Shown: positions 48,085 to 56,884 of the stretch, piece after piece
Position numbering within the stretch: the first letter of the stretch is position 1
Layout: each line of letters begins with the position of its first letter
Assembly: GCF_030053835.1 (NCBI RefSeq)
Contig: NZ_CP125655.1
Coordinates: forward strand, 3,720,001-3,784,000
DNA: 64,000 bases
Direction: 5' to 3'
Origin: Cellulomonas sp. ES6
GTDB lineage: Bacteria; Actinomycetota; Actinomycetes; Actinomycetales; Cellulomonadaceae
Notes under the pieces: generated by a model
The model's input: only the letters and a program-made list of their open reading frames with translations
What the model was told of the DNA's origin: nothing
Database searches by the model: none
Program-made: the position numbers and the translations under genes

Positions 48085-49167
48085 TCAGCCCGACCGGGCA
48101 CCGGCGCGCCGCGCGGGCTCGCGCCTCGTCGCCCGCCCCGGCGCCGGGGTGAAGACCACCCGGCGCTGGAGCTGGAAGCTCAGCAGGTACAGCAGGGCGT
48201 CGGTCAGCACCTTCGCCGGGAGCAGCCCGAGGCCGAGCGCGGTGAGCAGCGCCAGCATCAGGTAGCCGGCACCGAGCAGCGCCCCGGCGAGCACCGCGTA
48301 CCGCACCGCGGCCCGTCGGGCCGGGAGGTGCCGCCCGCGCCGGAAGACGAGCCTGCGGTTCACCTCGAAGTTCGTCCACGCGCTGAGCACCCGCGCACCG
48401 AGCACGGACACCGCGAGCGAGCCGGCGGCCGCGTGCAACGCCAGCAGGGCGAGCGTGTCGACCGCGAACGCCGCGAGCGACGACGCCGAGAACAGCAGCA
48501 GCGGCGCCAGCACCCGCACGGAGTCGGCCAGCGGGCGGAAGTGCGACGACGCGTTCCGCTCGAGGTAGATGGTCGCGATCTCGACCTCCTCGACCGGCAG
48601 CCCGTCCGCCGCGGTCCGCAGCAGCACGTTCAGCTCGTACTCGAACCGCTCGCCGCGCACGGTGCGCAGCCACGGCAGCAGGTCCGAGGGGTAGCCGCGC
48701 AGCCCGGTCTGCGTGTCGCGGAGCCGCACACCCGTCGTCAGGAGGAACAGCCACGCGGTCACGCGGTTGCCGAGCGCCGACCGCGCGGGGACCGGACCGC
48801 TGAACGCCCGGGCGCCGAGCACGCAGGCGCGTCGCCCGGCAGGCTGCGCGGCGAGCGCTGCCGCTACCCGGAGCACGTCGGCCACCGAGTGCTGACCGTC
48901 GCTGTCGGCGCACACGACGTCCTGCCCGGGGTGGTGGCGCTCGGCGTGGGCGAAGCCGGTCTTCAGCGCGCACCCCTTGCCGCGGTTCTCCGGGTGCGTC
49001 AGCACCGTGGCACCGAGGGCGTCCACGGCGTCGAACAGGGCCCGGTCCGCGGGGCCGCTGCCGTCGTCGACGACCAGCACGTGCACGTCGGGGGCGGCGC
49101 CCCGCAGGTCGGCGACCAGCCGGACCAGGCGCTCGTCGGGCTGGTAGGACGGGATGAGCACCAGCAC
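48085..49167 (-). CDS. glycosyltransferase family 2 fused to GtrA-like membrane domain
   Basis: 360 aa. The N-terminal GT-A domain (about 1-215) resembles dolichol/polyprenyl-phosphate mannosyl- or glucosyltransferases: IPSYQPDE, VVDDGSG, DSDGQH and the acceptor loop RDTQTGLRGYP. The C-terminal part (about 220-345) has four membrane helices with the GtrA pattern WTNFEVNRRLVFRRG. It probably makes a lipid-phosphate sugar and moves or presents it across the membrane. GTG start 3 nt after the glycosidase stop, hence translationally coupled. Confidence 0.88.
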   Translation of the reverse strand: MLVLIPSYQPDERLVRLVADLRGAAPDVHVLVVDDGSGPADRALFDAVDALGATVLTHPENRGKGCALKTGFAHAERHHPGQDVVCADSDGQHSVADVLRVAAALAAQPAGRRACVLGARAFSGPVPARSALGNRVTAWLFLLTTGVRLRDTQTGLRGYPSDLLPWLRTVRGERFEYELNVLLRTAADGLPVEEVEIATIYLERNASSHFRPLADSVRVLAPLLLFSASSLAAFAVDTLALLALHAAAGSLAVSVLGARVLSAWTNFEVNRRLVFRRGRHLPARRAAVRYAVLAGALLGAGYLMLALLTALGLGLLPAKVLTDALLYLLSFQLQRRVVFTPAPGRATRREPARRAGARSG

Positions 49168-49170
49168 GGC

Positions 49171-50175
49171 TCAGCCCTCGACGTACAGGATGTCGGAGGT
49201 GCCGCGCTCGGTCCCGCGGCCGAGGGGGTCGTTCACCAGGGACCCGTCGAAGTACATGGTCGACGAGCCGCCGCCGTCCAGGTTGTAGGCGGTCTCGGCG
49301 CCGAGGGACTGCATGATCCCGGCGAGCTCGGTCATGTCGACGCCCGCGGAGTACCCGGGAGAACGGCCGTCCACGACGACGAAGACGAGGTGGTTGTCGT
49401 CGACCACCCCGACGGCCGTGCGGGGCTGGTCGCCCTGGATGGAGTGGTTGCCGAGGTTGGTGTCGACCTCGACGTCCTCGATGCCGTCGACGACCTCGCC
49501 GTCCTCGACGAGCGCCGGGCCGAAGGACAGCGTGTTCCACACGCCCGCCGCGACCAGCTCGTCCGCCGTCGTCGCCGTCTCGTCGTACACCTCCACGTGG
49601 CCGTCCGCGTAGAACGCGAGGCCCTCGCGGGCGCCCTCGTCGCGGTACACGACGCCGTTGCGGATGACGATGCCCGTGTCGCGGAAGCCGTAGTAGTCGC
49701 CGTTGACGGCGAACACCGCGTCGTTGTCCTCGGCGATCTCCGAGGTGGTCTCGGTGATGTTGGTGCCGAACTGGTTGTCGGCGAACGCCGAGCGCAGCAC
49801 GGTGGCGTCGGAGAGCGTGACGTCGGCGACGTAGTAGGTGACCTGGTCGTCGCCGCTGCCGGTGACCACCGTGGAGATGCTGATGCTCGCGTCGTCGGAC
49901 TCGTAGGTCGTCGCGGTGACGGTCGCGTCGTCGGCGGCGTCCTGCGTGGCGTCGTCGGCGTCGTCGGAGGCGCCGGCCGCCGTGCCGGCCTGCGCCGCCT
50001 CGTACGCGTCGACGTCGGCGATCTCGACGTGCGCGATCACGTACCGGTTCAGCGCCCAGGCGGTCGTGCCGCCGAGGGTGAGCGCGAGCGTCAGCGCGGC
50101 GGCGACCAGGGCGCGGCGCAGCCGGCGGCGGGGACGACGGCGGGGGCGGGTCCGGGGATCGAGGTCTGCGGTCAT
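49171..50175 (-). CDS. phosphodiester glycosidase family (NAGPA/DUF2233) exoprotein
   Basis: 334 aa. Basic N-terminus and a hydrophobic signal anchor (about 21-42), an Asp/Ala-rich linker (about 65-90), then the NAGPA domain with FAVNGDYYGFRDTGIVIRNG, DQPRTAVGVVDDNHLVFVVVDGR and YNLDGGGSSTMYFDG. The family removes sugars linked through phosphodiesters. First gene of a two-gene operon with the lipid-phosphate glycosyltransferase. TAGACC plus 6 nt precedes the ATG. Confidence 0.88.
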   Translation of the reverse strand: MTADLDPRTRPRRRPRRRLRRALVAAALTLALTLGGTTAWALNRYVIAHVEIADVDAYEAAQAGTAAGASDDADDATQDAADDATVTATTYESDDASISISTVVTGSGDDQVTYYVADVTLSDATVLRSAFADNQFGTNITETTSEIAEDNDAVFAVNGDYYGFRDTGIVIRNGVVYRDEGAREGLAFYADGHVEVYDETATTADELVAAGVWNTLSFGPALVEDGEVVDGIEDVEVDTNLGNHSIQGDQPRTAVGVVDDNHLVFVVVDGRSPGYSAGVDMTELAGIMQSLGAETAYNLDGGGSSTMYFDGSLVNDPLGRGTERGTSDILYVEG

Positions 50176-50322
50176 GCGCCAGGTCTACGGAGCCGCTCCG
50201 TGCCCGCTCGGTGCGCCGGCTGTGCGGCCCGTGTGGGGCGGGCGGTCCTTGACGGACGGGACGACCGACGGCAGTGTGATCGCCGTCACATCCGCGCGGT
50301 CGTCGACGCCGAGGAGAGCCCC

Positions 50323-50745
50323 ATGCCCGTCCGCCTCAACCCCTATCTCGGCTTCCGCGACACCGCCCGCGAGGCGATGGAGTTCTACCGGTCCGTGTTC
50401 GGCGGCGAGCTCACCATCAGCACGTTCGCGGACTTCCACGCCAGCGAGGACCCCGCCGAGCAGGACAAGGTCATGCACAGCCAGCTCGAGACCCCCGGCG
50501 GCCTCGTGCTCATGGCCTCCGACACCCCGAACGCCATGGCGTACACGCCGGGCGACAACTTCTCGGTGTCGCTCAGCGGCGGGGCGGACGCCGACGCGGA
50601 GCTGCGCGGCTACTGGGAGAAGCTGTCCGAGGGCGGACGGGTGATCGAGCCGCTGACGGTGGCCCCCTGGGGCGACGCGTTCGGCATGGCGACCGACAGG
50701 TACGGCGTCACGTGGCTGGTCAACATCTCGGGCGACGCCGCCTGA
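50323..50745 (+). CDS. VOC family protein, PhnB-like
   Basis: 140 aa. Starts LNPYLGFRDTAREAMEFYRSVFGGEL and ends MATDRYGVTWLVNI, the DUF1338/PhnB-type VOC pattern. GAGGAG lies 6 nt before the ATG. Reaction unknown. Confidence 0.85.
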   Translation: MPVRLNPYLGFRDTAREAMEFYRSVFGGELTISTFADFHASEDPAEQDKVMHSQLETPGGLVLMASDTPNAMAYTPGDNFSVSLSGGADADAELRGYWEKLSEGGRVIEPLTVAPWGDAFGMATDRYGVTWLVNISGDAA

Positions 50746-50794
50746 CGCCGACCGACGCCGCCCTCCGCGCCACCCGCGCGCCGGCCCGCGCGCG

Positions 50795-50858
50795 CGTCGA
50801 GAGGCCACGAACCGGGGACCCTCGGTGACCCGGACCCCCGGTTCGTGGCCTCTCGACG
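50795..50858. repeat. long inverted repeat, probable bidirectional terminator or REP-like element
   Basis: Perfect 23-bp arms 50795-50817 and 50836-50858 around an 18-nt loop, between the convergent VOC and NYN genes. The arm core GAGAGGCCACGAACCGG is AT-richer than the flanks. Confidence 0.8.
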
Positions 50859-50904
50859 ACGAGGACGGGCGCGCGGGGCCCCGAGCCGTGCGCCTGGCGG
50901 CGGG

Positions 50905-52236
50905 TCAGTCCTCCGGGTCGTCCAGGAGGCCGCCGCCGACCCAGTCGTCGATGGCCTGCTCGTCGGCCTCCGTCAGCTCCATCCGCGCCCCGCGGCACAG
51001 CCCGATGACGTTGTCCGCCCACGCCTCCGCGATGTCCTCGGCGGTGACGTCGGAGGTCAGCTCGAGCCCGGCGTACAGGACGCCCGAGATGACGAAGTTC
51101 ACGGTCGACCGGCCGACCGCGGCGCCGGCCTCCTGGCACGCGTCGCGCACCCGGCGGGCCGTCGTGGCGCGCTCGAACGGGTGCGCGCGGACGTCGTCGG
51201 CGAGCGTCGTCAGCAGGACGCGGTAGTTCTCCTTGCTGAGGCCGGGGGTGTCGGTGACGGCGATGACCTGCCGCTGCAGGGCGGTCGGGTCGGTGCCCGG
51301 GGCGGTGGACGCGGCGCCGGGCAGGTCGGCCTCGCCGAACCGCTTGGGGTCCCACACGTAGCCGGGGGACGGCCGCGCGGCGACGCCGAGCTCGGGCACG
51401 ACCTGCGCGAGCCACGGCAGGAACCCGCCCGCGCCCGCCCAGCGCGTCGCGGGCAGCGTCGGGTCCGCCTGCTGCGCGGCCTGCGCGACGGCGCCCGTGG
51501 GGACCGGGCGGTCGGCCGAGCGCACGCGCTGCAGGACCGCGCGGCGCGCGGCGAGCGACCCGGTGCCGGCCGCCACGGGGGTGGCGGGAGCGGACCCGTC
51601 GCGGGCACCGGACGCGGCGGCCGGAGCGGTCCCGGCCACCACCTCGGGCACCGGCACGGGCTCCGGCTCGACAGCCTCGACGGCGTCCCCGCCCGTCACG
51701 AGCTCCGCGAGGTCGTCCGCGGTGATGACGGTGTCCGCCACGGCGCGGTAGGCGCTGGCCGCGGGGCTCGCGGTGATGATCGTGACCCGGCGGTCGGCCG
51801 CCCGGCAGCGCTGCACGAGCGGCGTGAAGTCGGCATCGGCGGACACGATGACGAACTCGTCGTACCGGGTCGCCCCGTCGAGCGCGTCGACGGCGTCGAG
51901 CACCAGGTTGATGTCGGCGCTGCTCTTGCCCTGCTGGGTGAGCGACGGGCAGTCGACCACCTGGAACCCGGCCCGCGTGAAGTTCGGCCGGAACCGGGAG
52001 AACACCGACGGGTTCAGGTAGCAGGCGCGCACGAGGAACCGCCGGGTGAAGTCGCCGTCCGCGTCGGACCCGTGCTCCAGCTCGGCCAGCCAGTGGCCCG
52101 GGTCGGTCGCGAACGCCTCGGCGGCGTCGGGGTCGAGCCGGCGCAGGCCGATGTACACGTTGTCGAAGTCGACGAACATGGCGGTGCGCAGGCGGCGCGG
52201 CAGGTCCGGGCGGTCGAGCGGGGCGTGGGTGGTCAC
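50905..52236 (-). CDS. NYN-domain (PIN-like RNase) protein with OST-HTH/LOTUS-like region
   Basis: 443 aa. The N-terminal NYN domain (about 15-175) has acidic residues in AMFVDFDNVYIGL, KSSADINLVLDAVDAL and VIVSADADFTPLV, consistent with a metal-dependent RNase site. An Ala/Pro/Val-rich linker (about 190-235) leads to helical segments at about 240-310 and 330-443 resembling OST-HTH/LOTUS modules (GFLPWLAQVVPELGV, GYVWDP). Probably RNA processing; target unknown. Confidence 0.8.
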   Translation of the reverse strand: MTTHAPLDRPDLPRRLRTAMFVDFDNVYIGLRRLDPDAAEAFATDPGHWLAELEHGSDADGDFTRRFLVRACYLNPSVFSRFRPNFTRAGFQVVDCPSLTQQGKSSADINLVLDAVDALDGATRYDEFVIVSADADFTPLVQRCRAADRRVTIITASPAASAYRAVADTVITADDLAELVTGGDAVEAVEPEPVPVPEVVAGTAPAAASGARDGSAPATPVAAGTGSLAARRAVLQRVRSADRPVPTGAVAQAAQQADPTLPATRWAGAGGFLPWLAQVVPELGVAARPSPGYVWDPKRFGEADLPGAASTAPGTDPTALQRQVIAVTDTPGLSKENYRVLLTTLADDVRAHPFERATTARRVRDACQEAGAAVGRSTVNFVISGVLYAGLELTSDVTAEDIAEAWADNVIGLCRGARMELTEADEQAIDDWVGGGLLDDPED

Positions 52237-52285
52237 GGGACCATCCTGCCGTGGACGGTGCCGGTCCCGCGCACGGGGGCCTCCG

Positions 52286-52291
52286 TAGACT
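52286..52291 (+). promoter_or_regulatory. pucR-type regulator -10 box
   Basis: TAGACT, 6 nt before GTG 52298. That GTG is in another frame (13 codons to TGA 52337-52339), and the regulator frame has a stop at 52320. The transcript therefore likely has a 28-nt leader carrying a mini-frame that overlaps the regulator start. Confidence 0.45.
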
Positions 52292-52325
52292 GTGCCGGTG
52301 CCGAGCGGGGACCGGGTGGTGAGCA

Positions 52326-53870
52326 GTGGACGTCCGTGACCTCCTGGCGGACCCGGAGCTGGGGCTGAGCGTCGTCGCCGCCGAGCCCGACGCGCTCGAC
52401 CGGCCCGTGCAGTCCGCGTACATCACGGACCTGCCGGACCCGTCGCGGTTCCTGTCGACCGGTGACGTCGTGCTCACGTCCGGCCTGTGGCTGGACCGGC
52501 CGGGCGGCGCGGCGACGTTCCTCGGTGCGCTCGCGCAGCAGGGCGTGGCGGCGGTGGTGCTGGGGCTGATCGAGATCGGCGTGATCCCGGACGACGTGAT
52601 CGCGACGTGCCGGGAGCGGGGCCTGACGCTGCTCACCGTGTCGCCCGGGGTGTCGTTCCGGCGGATCGCCGACGCCGTCGCCGCGCAGCAGCCGGGCTCC
52701 CCGGCGGGGCTGGCGAGCCGGACGATGCGGTTCAGCCGGCGGATCGCCGACGCCGTGGCGCGCGGCGGGGGCGTCGCGGAGCTGCTCGGTCAGCTCACCG
52801 CCGAGTTCTCCGTGGGGTGCTGGGTCATCGACGAGACCGGGGCGCTGCTCGCCTCGGCGGGGGCGGCGCCGGGCCGCGCGCAGGTGGCGGAGCAGTGGAA
52901 CGCGGTGATCGCCCGGGAGCACGAGCGCCGGGTGATCGTCCCGGGTCCCGGCGGCCCGGCGACGGTGGTGCGCACCGGCGCGCGCGACCGGTCGGGGTTC
53001 CTGGGCGTCTGGGGCGACCACCGCGCGTTCTCCGACGAGGTCACGCTGGCCGTCGACGCCCTGGTGGGCGCGCTGCGGGTCGAGATGGAGCTCGCCGCCC
53101 GCTGGCGGGAGACCCGCGACGCGCAGGTCGCCGCGCTCATCACGTCCATCCGCGACCAGGAGGCGTCCCCGGGCGCCATCTCCGCGCGGATGCGCCTGGA
53201 GGGCATGGCCCCGCAGGACGAGACGACGATCGTCGCCGCCCGGGTGGACGACCCGCGCTTCCCGCGCGCGGCGACGCTGGAGATGCTCCAGCGCACCCTG
53301 TCCGCCCGCGGGCACCGCGTCATGGGCTGCCGCACGGACGACCTCGCGATCCTGCTGGTGAACGGCGCGGGCGACGACGAGCGGCCGCTCGCGGAGCACC
53401 TGACCGAGGAGTACCACCTGCTGCTCGCCGGGCGGCAGCTCCGCGTGGGGCTGAGCGACCCGGTCAGCGGCGTGAGCCGCCTGAACTCGGCCATCGCCAC
53501 GGCGGTCGAGCGGGTGCAGAACGCGTCCGGCACCGGCCCCGTCGTCGTGTCGACCTCGCTGCACGTCCAGTCGCACCGCGCCCTGCTGCGGATGCTCGGG
53601 GAGAGCACGCGCGCCGGGTACGCCCGGGAGGTGCTGGCACCGCTGGTGTCGTACGACGAGCGGCACAACGCGGACCTCGTCGGCACGCTGCGGGCGTTCC
53701 TCGACGGCGGCGGGGCCTGGCAGGAGACCGCGCGCCAGCTGCACCTGCACACCAACACGCTGCGCTACCGGATCGCCCGCATCGAGGAGCTGACCAACCG
53801 CGACATGGGCACGATGGCCGACCGCGTGGACCTGTTCCTCGCGATGGCCTGCCTGGACGAGACGGAGTAG
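52326..53870 (+). CDS. PucR family transcriptional regulator
   Basis: 514 aa. N-terminal PucR sensory domain (about 1-120: LSVVAAEPDALDRPVQSAYITD, FLSTGDVVLTSGLWL), a central GGDEF-like/GAF-like region, and a C-terminal HTH_30 (about 455-510: WQETARQLHLHTNTLRYRIARI). Relatives control purine or amino-acid-derivative catabolism. Its neighbours are an adenine deaminase operon (-) and the ABC/D-aminoacylase operon (+), which makes it their likely regulator; this is inferred from position. Confidence 0.87.
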   Translation: MDVRDLLADPELGLSVVAAEPDALDRPVQSAYITDLPDPSRFLSTGDVVLTSGLWLDRPGGAATFLGALAQQGVAAVVLGLIEIGVIPDDVIATCRERGLTLLTVSPGVSFRRIADAVAAQQPGSPAGLASRTMRFSRRIADAVARGGGVAELLGQLTAEFSVGCWVIDETGALLASAGAAPGRAQVAEQWNAVIAREHERRVIVPGPGGPATVVRTGARDRSGFLGVWGDHRAFSDEVTLAVDALVGALRVEMELAARWRETRDAQVAALITSIRDQEASPGAISARMRLEGMAPQDETTIVAARVDDPRFPRAATLEMLQRTLSARGHRVMGCRTDDLAILLVNGAGDDERPLAEHLTEEYHLLLAGRQLRVGLSDPVSGVSRLNSAIATAVERVQNASGTGPVVVSTSLHVQSHRALLRMLGESTRAGYAREVLAPLVSYDERHNADLVGTLRAFLDGGGAWQETARQLHLHTNTLRYRIARIEELTNRDMGTMADRVDLFLAMACLDETE

Positions 53871-53885
53871 CGGGTCCGCGCCGCG

Positions 53886-54344
53886 TCAGGCGAACCGCAT
53901 CGTGGGGATGCCGTACGCGCGCGGGTCCGGCACGCGCAGCAGCGCGGGGGAGACGACCTCCTCCACCAGCACCTCGACCGTGTAGTGCGCCTCTGCCCCG
54001 AGCAGGTGCCCGGCGAACCCCGCGGCGGCGGCGTTCTTCACGCCCACCGCCAGGTGCACGTGCGGCGTGGCGGCCTGCGCCTCGGCGTCCCACAGGATCG
54101 TCCCGCTGCCGATGCCCTCGGAGTAGGTCACGGTGACCTCCTGGGGCAGCGGCGGCTCCTGGTCGGCGACGGGGGTGTCCGCGGCGATGAACCGCACCGA
54201 CCGGAAGGCCCCGGAGAACACGGGCACGAACCCCTGCCGGATCCCGTGCGCGCGGCACGCCTCGGCCAGGGACGACAGCACCTCGTCGCCCGGCTCCAGC
54301 ACGACCGCGACCCGGCGCCCGGTGGTGACCTCGCTGCTCTGCAC
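53886..54344 (-). CDS. PPC/DUF296 domain protein
   Basis: 152 aa single PPC (plants and prokaryotes conserved) domain. LEPGDEVLSSLAEACRAHGI, then the FSGAFRSV turn and the HVH motif in TPHVHLAVG that can hold a metal. Prokaryotic members form trimers with unclear function. It lies 9 nt after the adenine deaminase gene, in the same operon. Confidence 0.82.
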   Translation of the reverse strand: MQSSEVTTGRRVAVVLEPGDEVLSSLAEACRAHGIRQGFVPVFSGAFRSVRFIAADTPVADQEPPLPQEVTVTYSEGIGSGTILWDAEAQAATPHVHLAVGVKNAAAAGFAGHLLGAEAHYTVEVLVEEVVSPALLRVPDPRAYGIPTMRFA

Positions 54345-54353
54345 GCGCCCGCC

Positions 54354-55436
54354 TCAGCCGGCCGCGGCGTCGTCGGAGCCGGGAGCGTCGTCAGAGCCGG
54401 CCGCGTCGTCGGAGCCGGCCGCGTCGTCGGTGCCGGCGGCGAGCGCGGGCACGGCGGCGCCCACGGCCAGCGCGTGGGCGCGGATCTCCGCGAGCAGCGC
54501 CGCCTTGCCGGCCTCGGGCAGGAACGACGACACCACGGCGTTCGCGGCGAGCACGCCGACCTGGTCCTCGGTGACCGCGCCGGCCGCGACCAGCGCCCGG
54601 ACGTTGTCGTCCAGGTAGCCGCCGAAGTACGCCGGGTCGTCCGAGTGCACCGACGCGCGCAGGCCCTCGTCGAGCATCACGGCGATCGGGTGGTCGGCGA
54701 GGTCCGGGCCGGCGGTGCGCAGCGCGACGTTGGACAGCGGGCACACGGTCAGGGGGGTGCGGGTCTCGCGCAGGTGCGCGACCAGCTCGACGTCCTCCAG
54801 CGCGCGGTTGCCGTGGTCGATCCGCTCGGCGCCCAGCACGTCCAGGGCCTCCCAGACGTAGTCCGGCCCGCCCTCCTCGCCGGCGTGCGCGACGCGGTGC
54901 AGGCCCTCGGCGGCGGCGCGCTCGTAGACGTCGCGGAACAGCGACGGCGGGAACCCGACCTCGCTGGAGTCCAGCCCGACCCCGAGCAGCAGCGACCGGT
55001 GGGGGAGCACGGCCTCGAGCGTCGCCATCGCGGCGTCCGGCCCGAGGTGCCGCAGGAAGCAGACGATCAGCCCGCCGGACATGCCGTGCCGCTCCCGCGC
55101 GCCGGCCAGGGCGTCCGCGAGGCCGAGCAGCACGTCCGCGACCGGCACGCCGCGCTCGGTGTGGGACTGCGGGTCGACGAACACCTCCGCGTGCCGCACC
55201 CCGGCGGCGGCGGCGCGGTCCAGGTAGCGCGCGCCGAGGTCGCGGAAGTCCTCGCGGGTGCGGAGCACGTCGAGGTTCGCGTAGTAGACGTCCAGGAACT
55301 CCTGGAGGTCGCGGAACGGGGCGCCCCGGCCGGCGCCGGCGGGGACGGGCAGGCCGTGACGCGCGGCGAGCACGCGGATGAGGTCGGCGTCGAGCGTGCC
55401 CTCGATGTGCACGTGGAGCTCAGCCGTCGGCCACAC
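54354..55436 (-). CDS. adenine deaminase (adenosine deaminase superfamily)
   Basis: 360 aa. Metal ligands in ELHVHIEG, HAGEEGG (catalytic Glu follows the His), DHGNRALED and SDDPAYFGGY. The SDDPAYFGGY form is the pattern of adenine deaminases of this superfamily, more than of adenosine deaminases. It converts adenine to hypoxanthine in the cytosol. GTG 55436 has GGAGG 5 nt upstream. The last ~25 residues are GSDDA repeats from an 18-bp tandem repeat and are unlike the family. Confidence 0.82.
   Translation of the reverse strand: MWPTAELHVHIEGTLDADLIRVLAARHGLPVPAGAGRGAPFRDLQEFLDVYYANLDVLRTREDFRDLGARYLDRAAAAGVRHAEVFVDPQSHTERGVPVADVLLGLADALAGARERHGMSGGLIVCFLRHLGPDAAMATLEAVLPHRSLLLGVGLDSSEVGFPPSLFRDVYERAAAEGLHRVAHAGEEGGPDYVWEALDVLGAERIDHGNRALEDVELVAHLRETRTPLTVCPLSNVALRTAGPDLADHPIAVMLDEGLRASVHSDDPAYFGGYLDDNVRALVAAGAVTEDQVGVLAANAVVSSFLPEAGKAALLAEIRAHALAVGAAVPALAAGTDDAAGSDDAAGSDDAPGSDDAAAG
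54361..54435 (-). repeat. 18-bp tandem repeats at 3' end of adenine deaminase gene
   Basis: About four imperfect 18-bp units of the kind GCGTCGTCGGAGCCGGCC. On the minus strand they encode repeated AAGSDD units at the C-terminus. Confidence 0.75.
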
Positions 55437-55810
55437 GTTCGCCTCCCGCTCCTGGTCGTGGTGCGCGCGGTCCGCCCCACGCTCGTCCGGAAGCCAACCA
55501 CAGGGCCGTGGGCTGCTGCTTCGTGCGATCCACCAACGACGCGGCGGGGCGGCCGGGGCGCGCGCTGGGCGATCCGCCGGACCGACCCCGCGCGGGTCCT
55601 CCCGTGTGACGCGCGTGTGACGCGCTCGGTGTGTCGCACAACGGACCGCACCGTCCGGGGGCGCCAGGTTCGGAGGATCCCACATGGCGACCGGGCGGGC
55701 CCGGCCTGTCTGATGGAGGACGTCGCCGGGTCCGCCCCGCGACACCCCTCCCCCTGGCACCGCGGCCACCCGATGTGTCCGGGTGGCCGCACGACGTGAT
55801 CGAGGTTGAC
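55437..55810. promoter_or_regulatory. intergenic control region of deaminase (-) and ABC importer (+) operons
   Basis: 374 bp with no convincing gene. It holds a tandem direct repeat CGTGTGACGCG (about 55600-55625) and a hairpin of 11-bp arms 55762-55772 and 55780-55790 that ends 20 nt before the importer GTG. An ATG at 55714 preceded by no clear site opens 28 codons to TGA 55797-55799, a doubtful leader ORF. The repeats are candidates for PucR binding. Confidence 0.45.
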
Positions 55811-56884
55811 GTGACCCGCACCATCACGACCCCGCGCCCCCGGCGCCGCACCGCCGGCCTCGCCGCTGCCGTGGCCGTCGCCGGCCTGCTGCTGTCCGCC
55901 TGCTCGGGTGGCGGCGACGACGCCGCGGCCGGCTCCGGCGACGACGCGGGCGAGTCGTTCGACGCGGTCAGCGTGCAGCTCTCGTGGCTGAAGAACCAGC
56001 AGTTCGCGGGCGAGTACCTCGCGGTCGAGGACGGCCTGTACACCGACGCCGGCTTCCCGGAGGTCACGCTGACGGCGGGCGGCTCGTCGGCCACCAGCGC
56101 GGAGGCCGCGGTCGCGACGGGCCAGGCGTTCGTCGGCCTGTCCTCCCCGCTCATCACCGCCCCGGCGATCCAGGGCGGTGCGGAGCTCAAGATCGTCGGC
56201 GCGACCTACCAGCGCAACCCGTTCGCGCTCGTCTCGGGCGCGGACGCGCCGATCGCCGGGCCGGACGACCTCGCGGGCAAGACCGTCGCCGTCTCCGACT
56301 CCAACACCCTGGTGTGGAACGCGTTCCTCGCGGCGAACGACATCGACCCGGCCGACGTGACGACGGTGCCGCTGTCGGACACCTCGATGCTCACCACCGG
56401 CCAGGTCGACGGGTTCATCGGCTACACCACGACCGGTGCCGCCGCCCTGGAGGCCGCCGGCTTCCCGGCCACCGAGTTCCTGCTCGCCGACGAGGGTCTG
56501 CCGATGGTCGGCGAGGTGCTGGTGACCTCGCAGCAGGCGATCGACGAGCAGCCGGAGCAGGTCAAGGCGTTCCTCCTCGCGACCGCCGAGGGCTGGCGCG
56601 CGGCGCTGGACGACCCGGAGCGCGCCGTCGACCTCACGGTCAACGAGTACGGCAAGGACCAGCAGTACGACGCCGACGCGATCACCCTGTCGTTCGAGCG
56701 GCAGGCGACCCTCATCGAGTCGGACGACACCGCGGCGAACGGCCTGCTGACGATCACCGACGAGCTGCAGGAGGGCACCATCGCGTCGCTCGCCTACGCG
56801 GGCATCGACATCGCCGCCGACGAGCTGTTCGACCTGTCGCTGCTCGACGAGGTGTACGCCGAGAACCCGGACCTGCTCTCGTGA
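55811..56884 (+). CDS. ABC importer substrate-binding lipoprotein, NMT1/SsuA/TauA-like
   Basis: 357 aa. Signal peptide with lipobox LLLSAC about residue 35. The mature protein has the NMT1/THI5-like fold: [23 protein letters not shown] near its start, then [20 protein letters not shown]. Such proteins bind thiamine precursors, pyrimidines, sulfonates, nitrate or amidated compounds. The [11 protein letters not shown] form is the riboflavin/pyrimidine-precursor style, but the ligand is not certain. First gene of a seven-gene operon; GTGA overlap with the ATPase gene. Confidence 0.85.
   Translation: MTRTITTPRPRRRTAGLAAAVAVAGLLLSACSGGGDDAAAGSGDDAGESFDAVSVQLSWLKNQQFAGEYLAVEDGLYTDAGFPEVTLTAGGSSATSAEAAVATGQAFVGLSSPLITAPAIQGGAELKIVGATYQRNPFALVSGADAPIAGPDDLAGKTVAVSDSNTLVWNAFLAANDIDPADVTTVPLSDTSMLTTGQVDGFIGYTTTGAAALEAAGFPATEFLLADEGLPMVGEVLVTSQQAIDEQPEQVKAFLLATAEGWRAALDDPERAVDLTVNEYGKDQQYDADAITLSFERQATLIESDDTAANGLLTITDELQEGTIASLAYAGIDIAADELFDLSLLDEVYAENPDLLS

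Noticed and set aside
52298..52339. Leaderless GTG as the PucR regulator start
   Set aside because: It lies in a different frame and ends after 13 codons; the regulator frame has a stop at 52320 and must start at 52326 or later.
55437..55810. TPP riboswitch ahead of the NMT1-like binding protein
   Set aside because: The CUGAGA and GAUCUGG-type conserved elements are missing.
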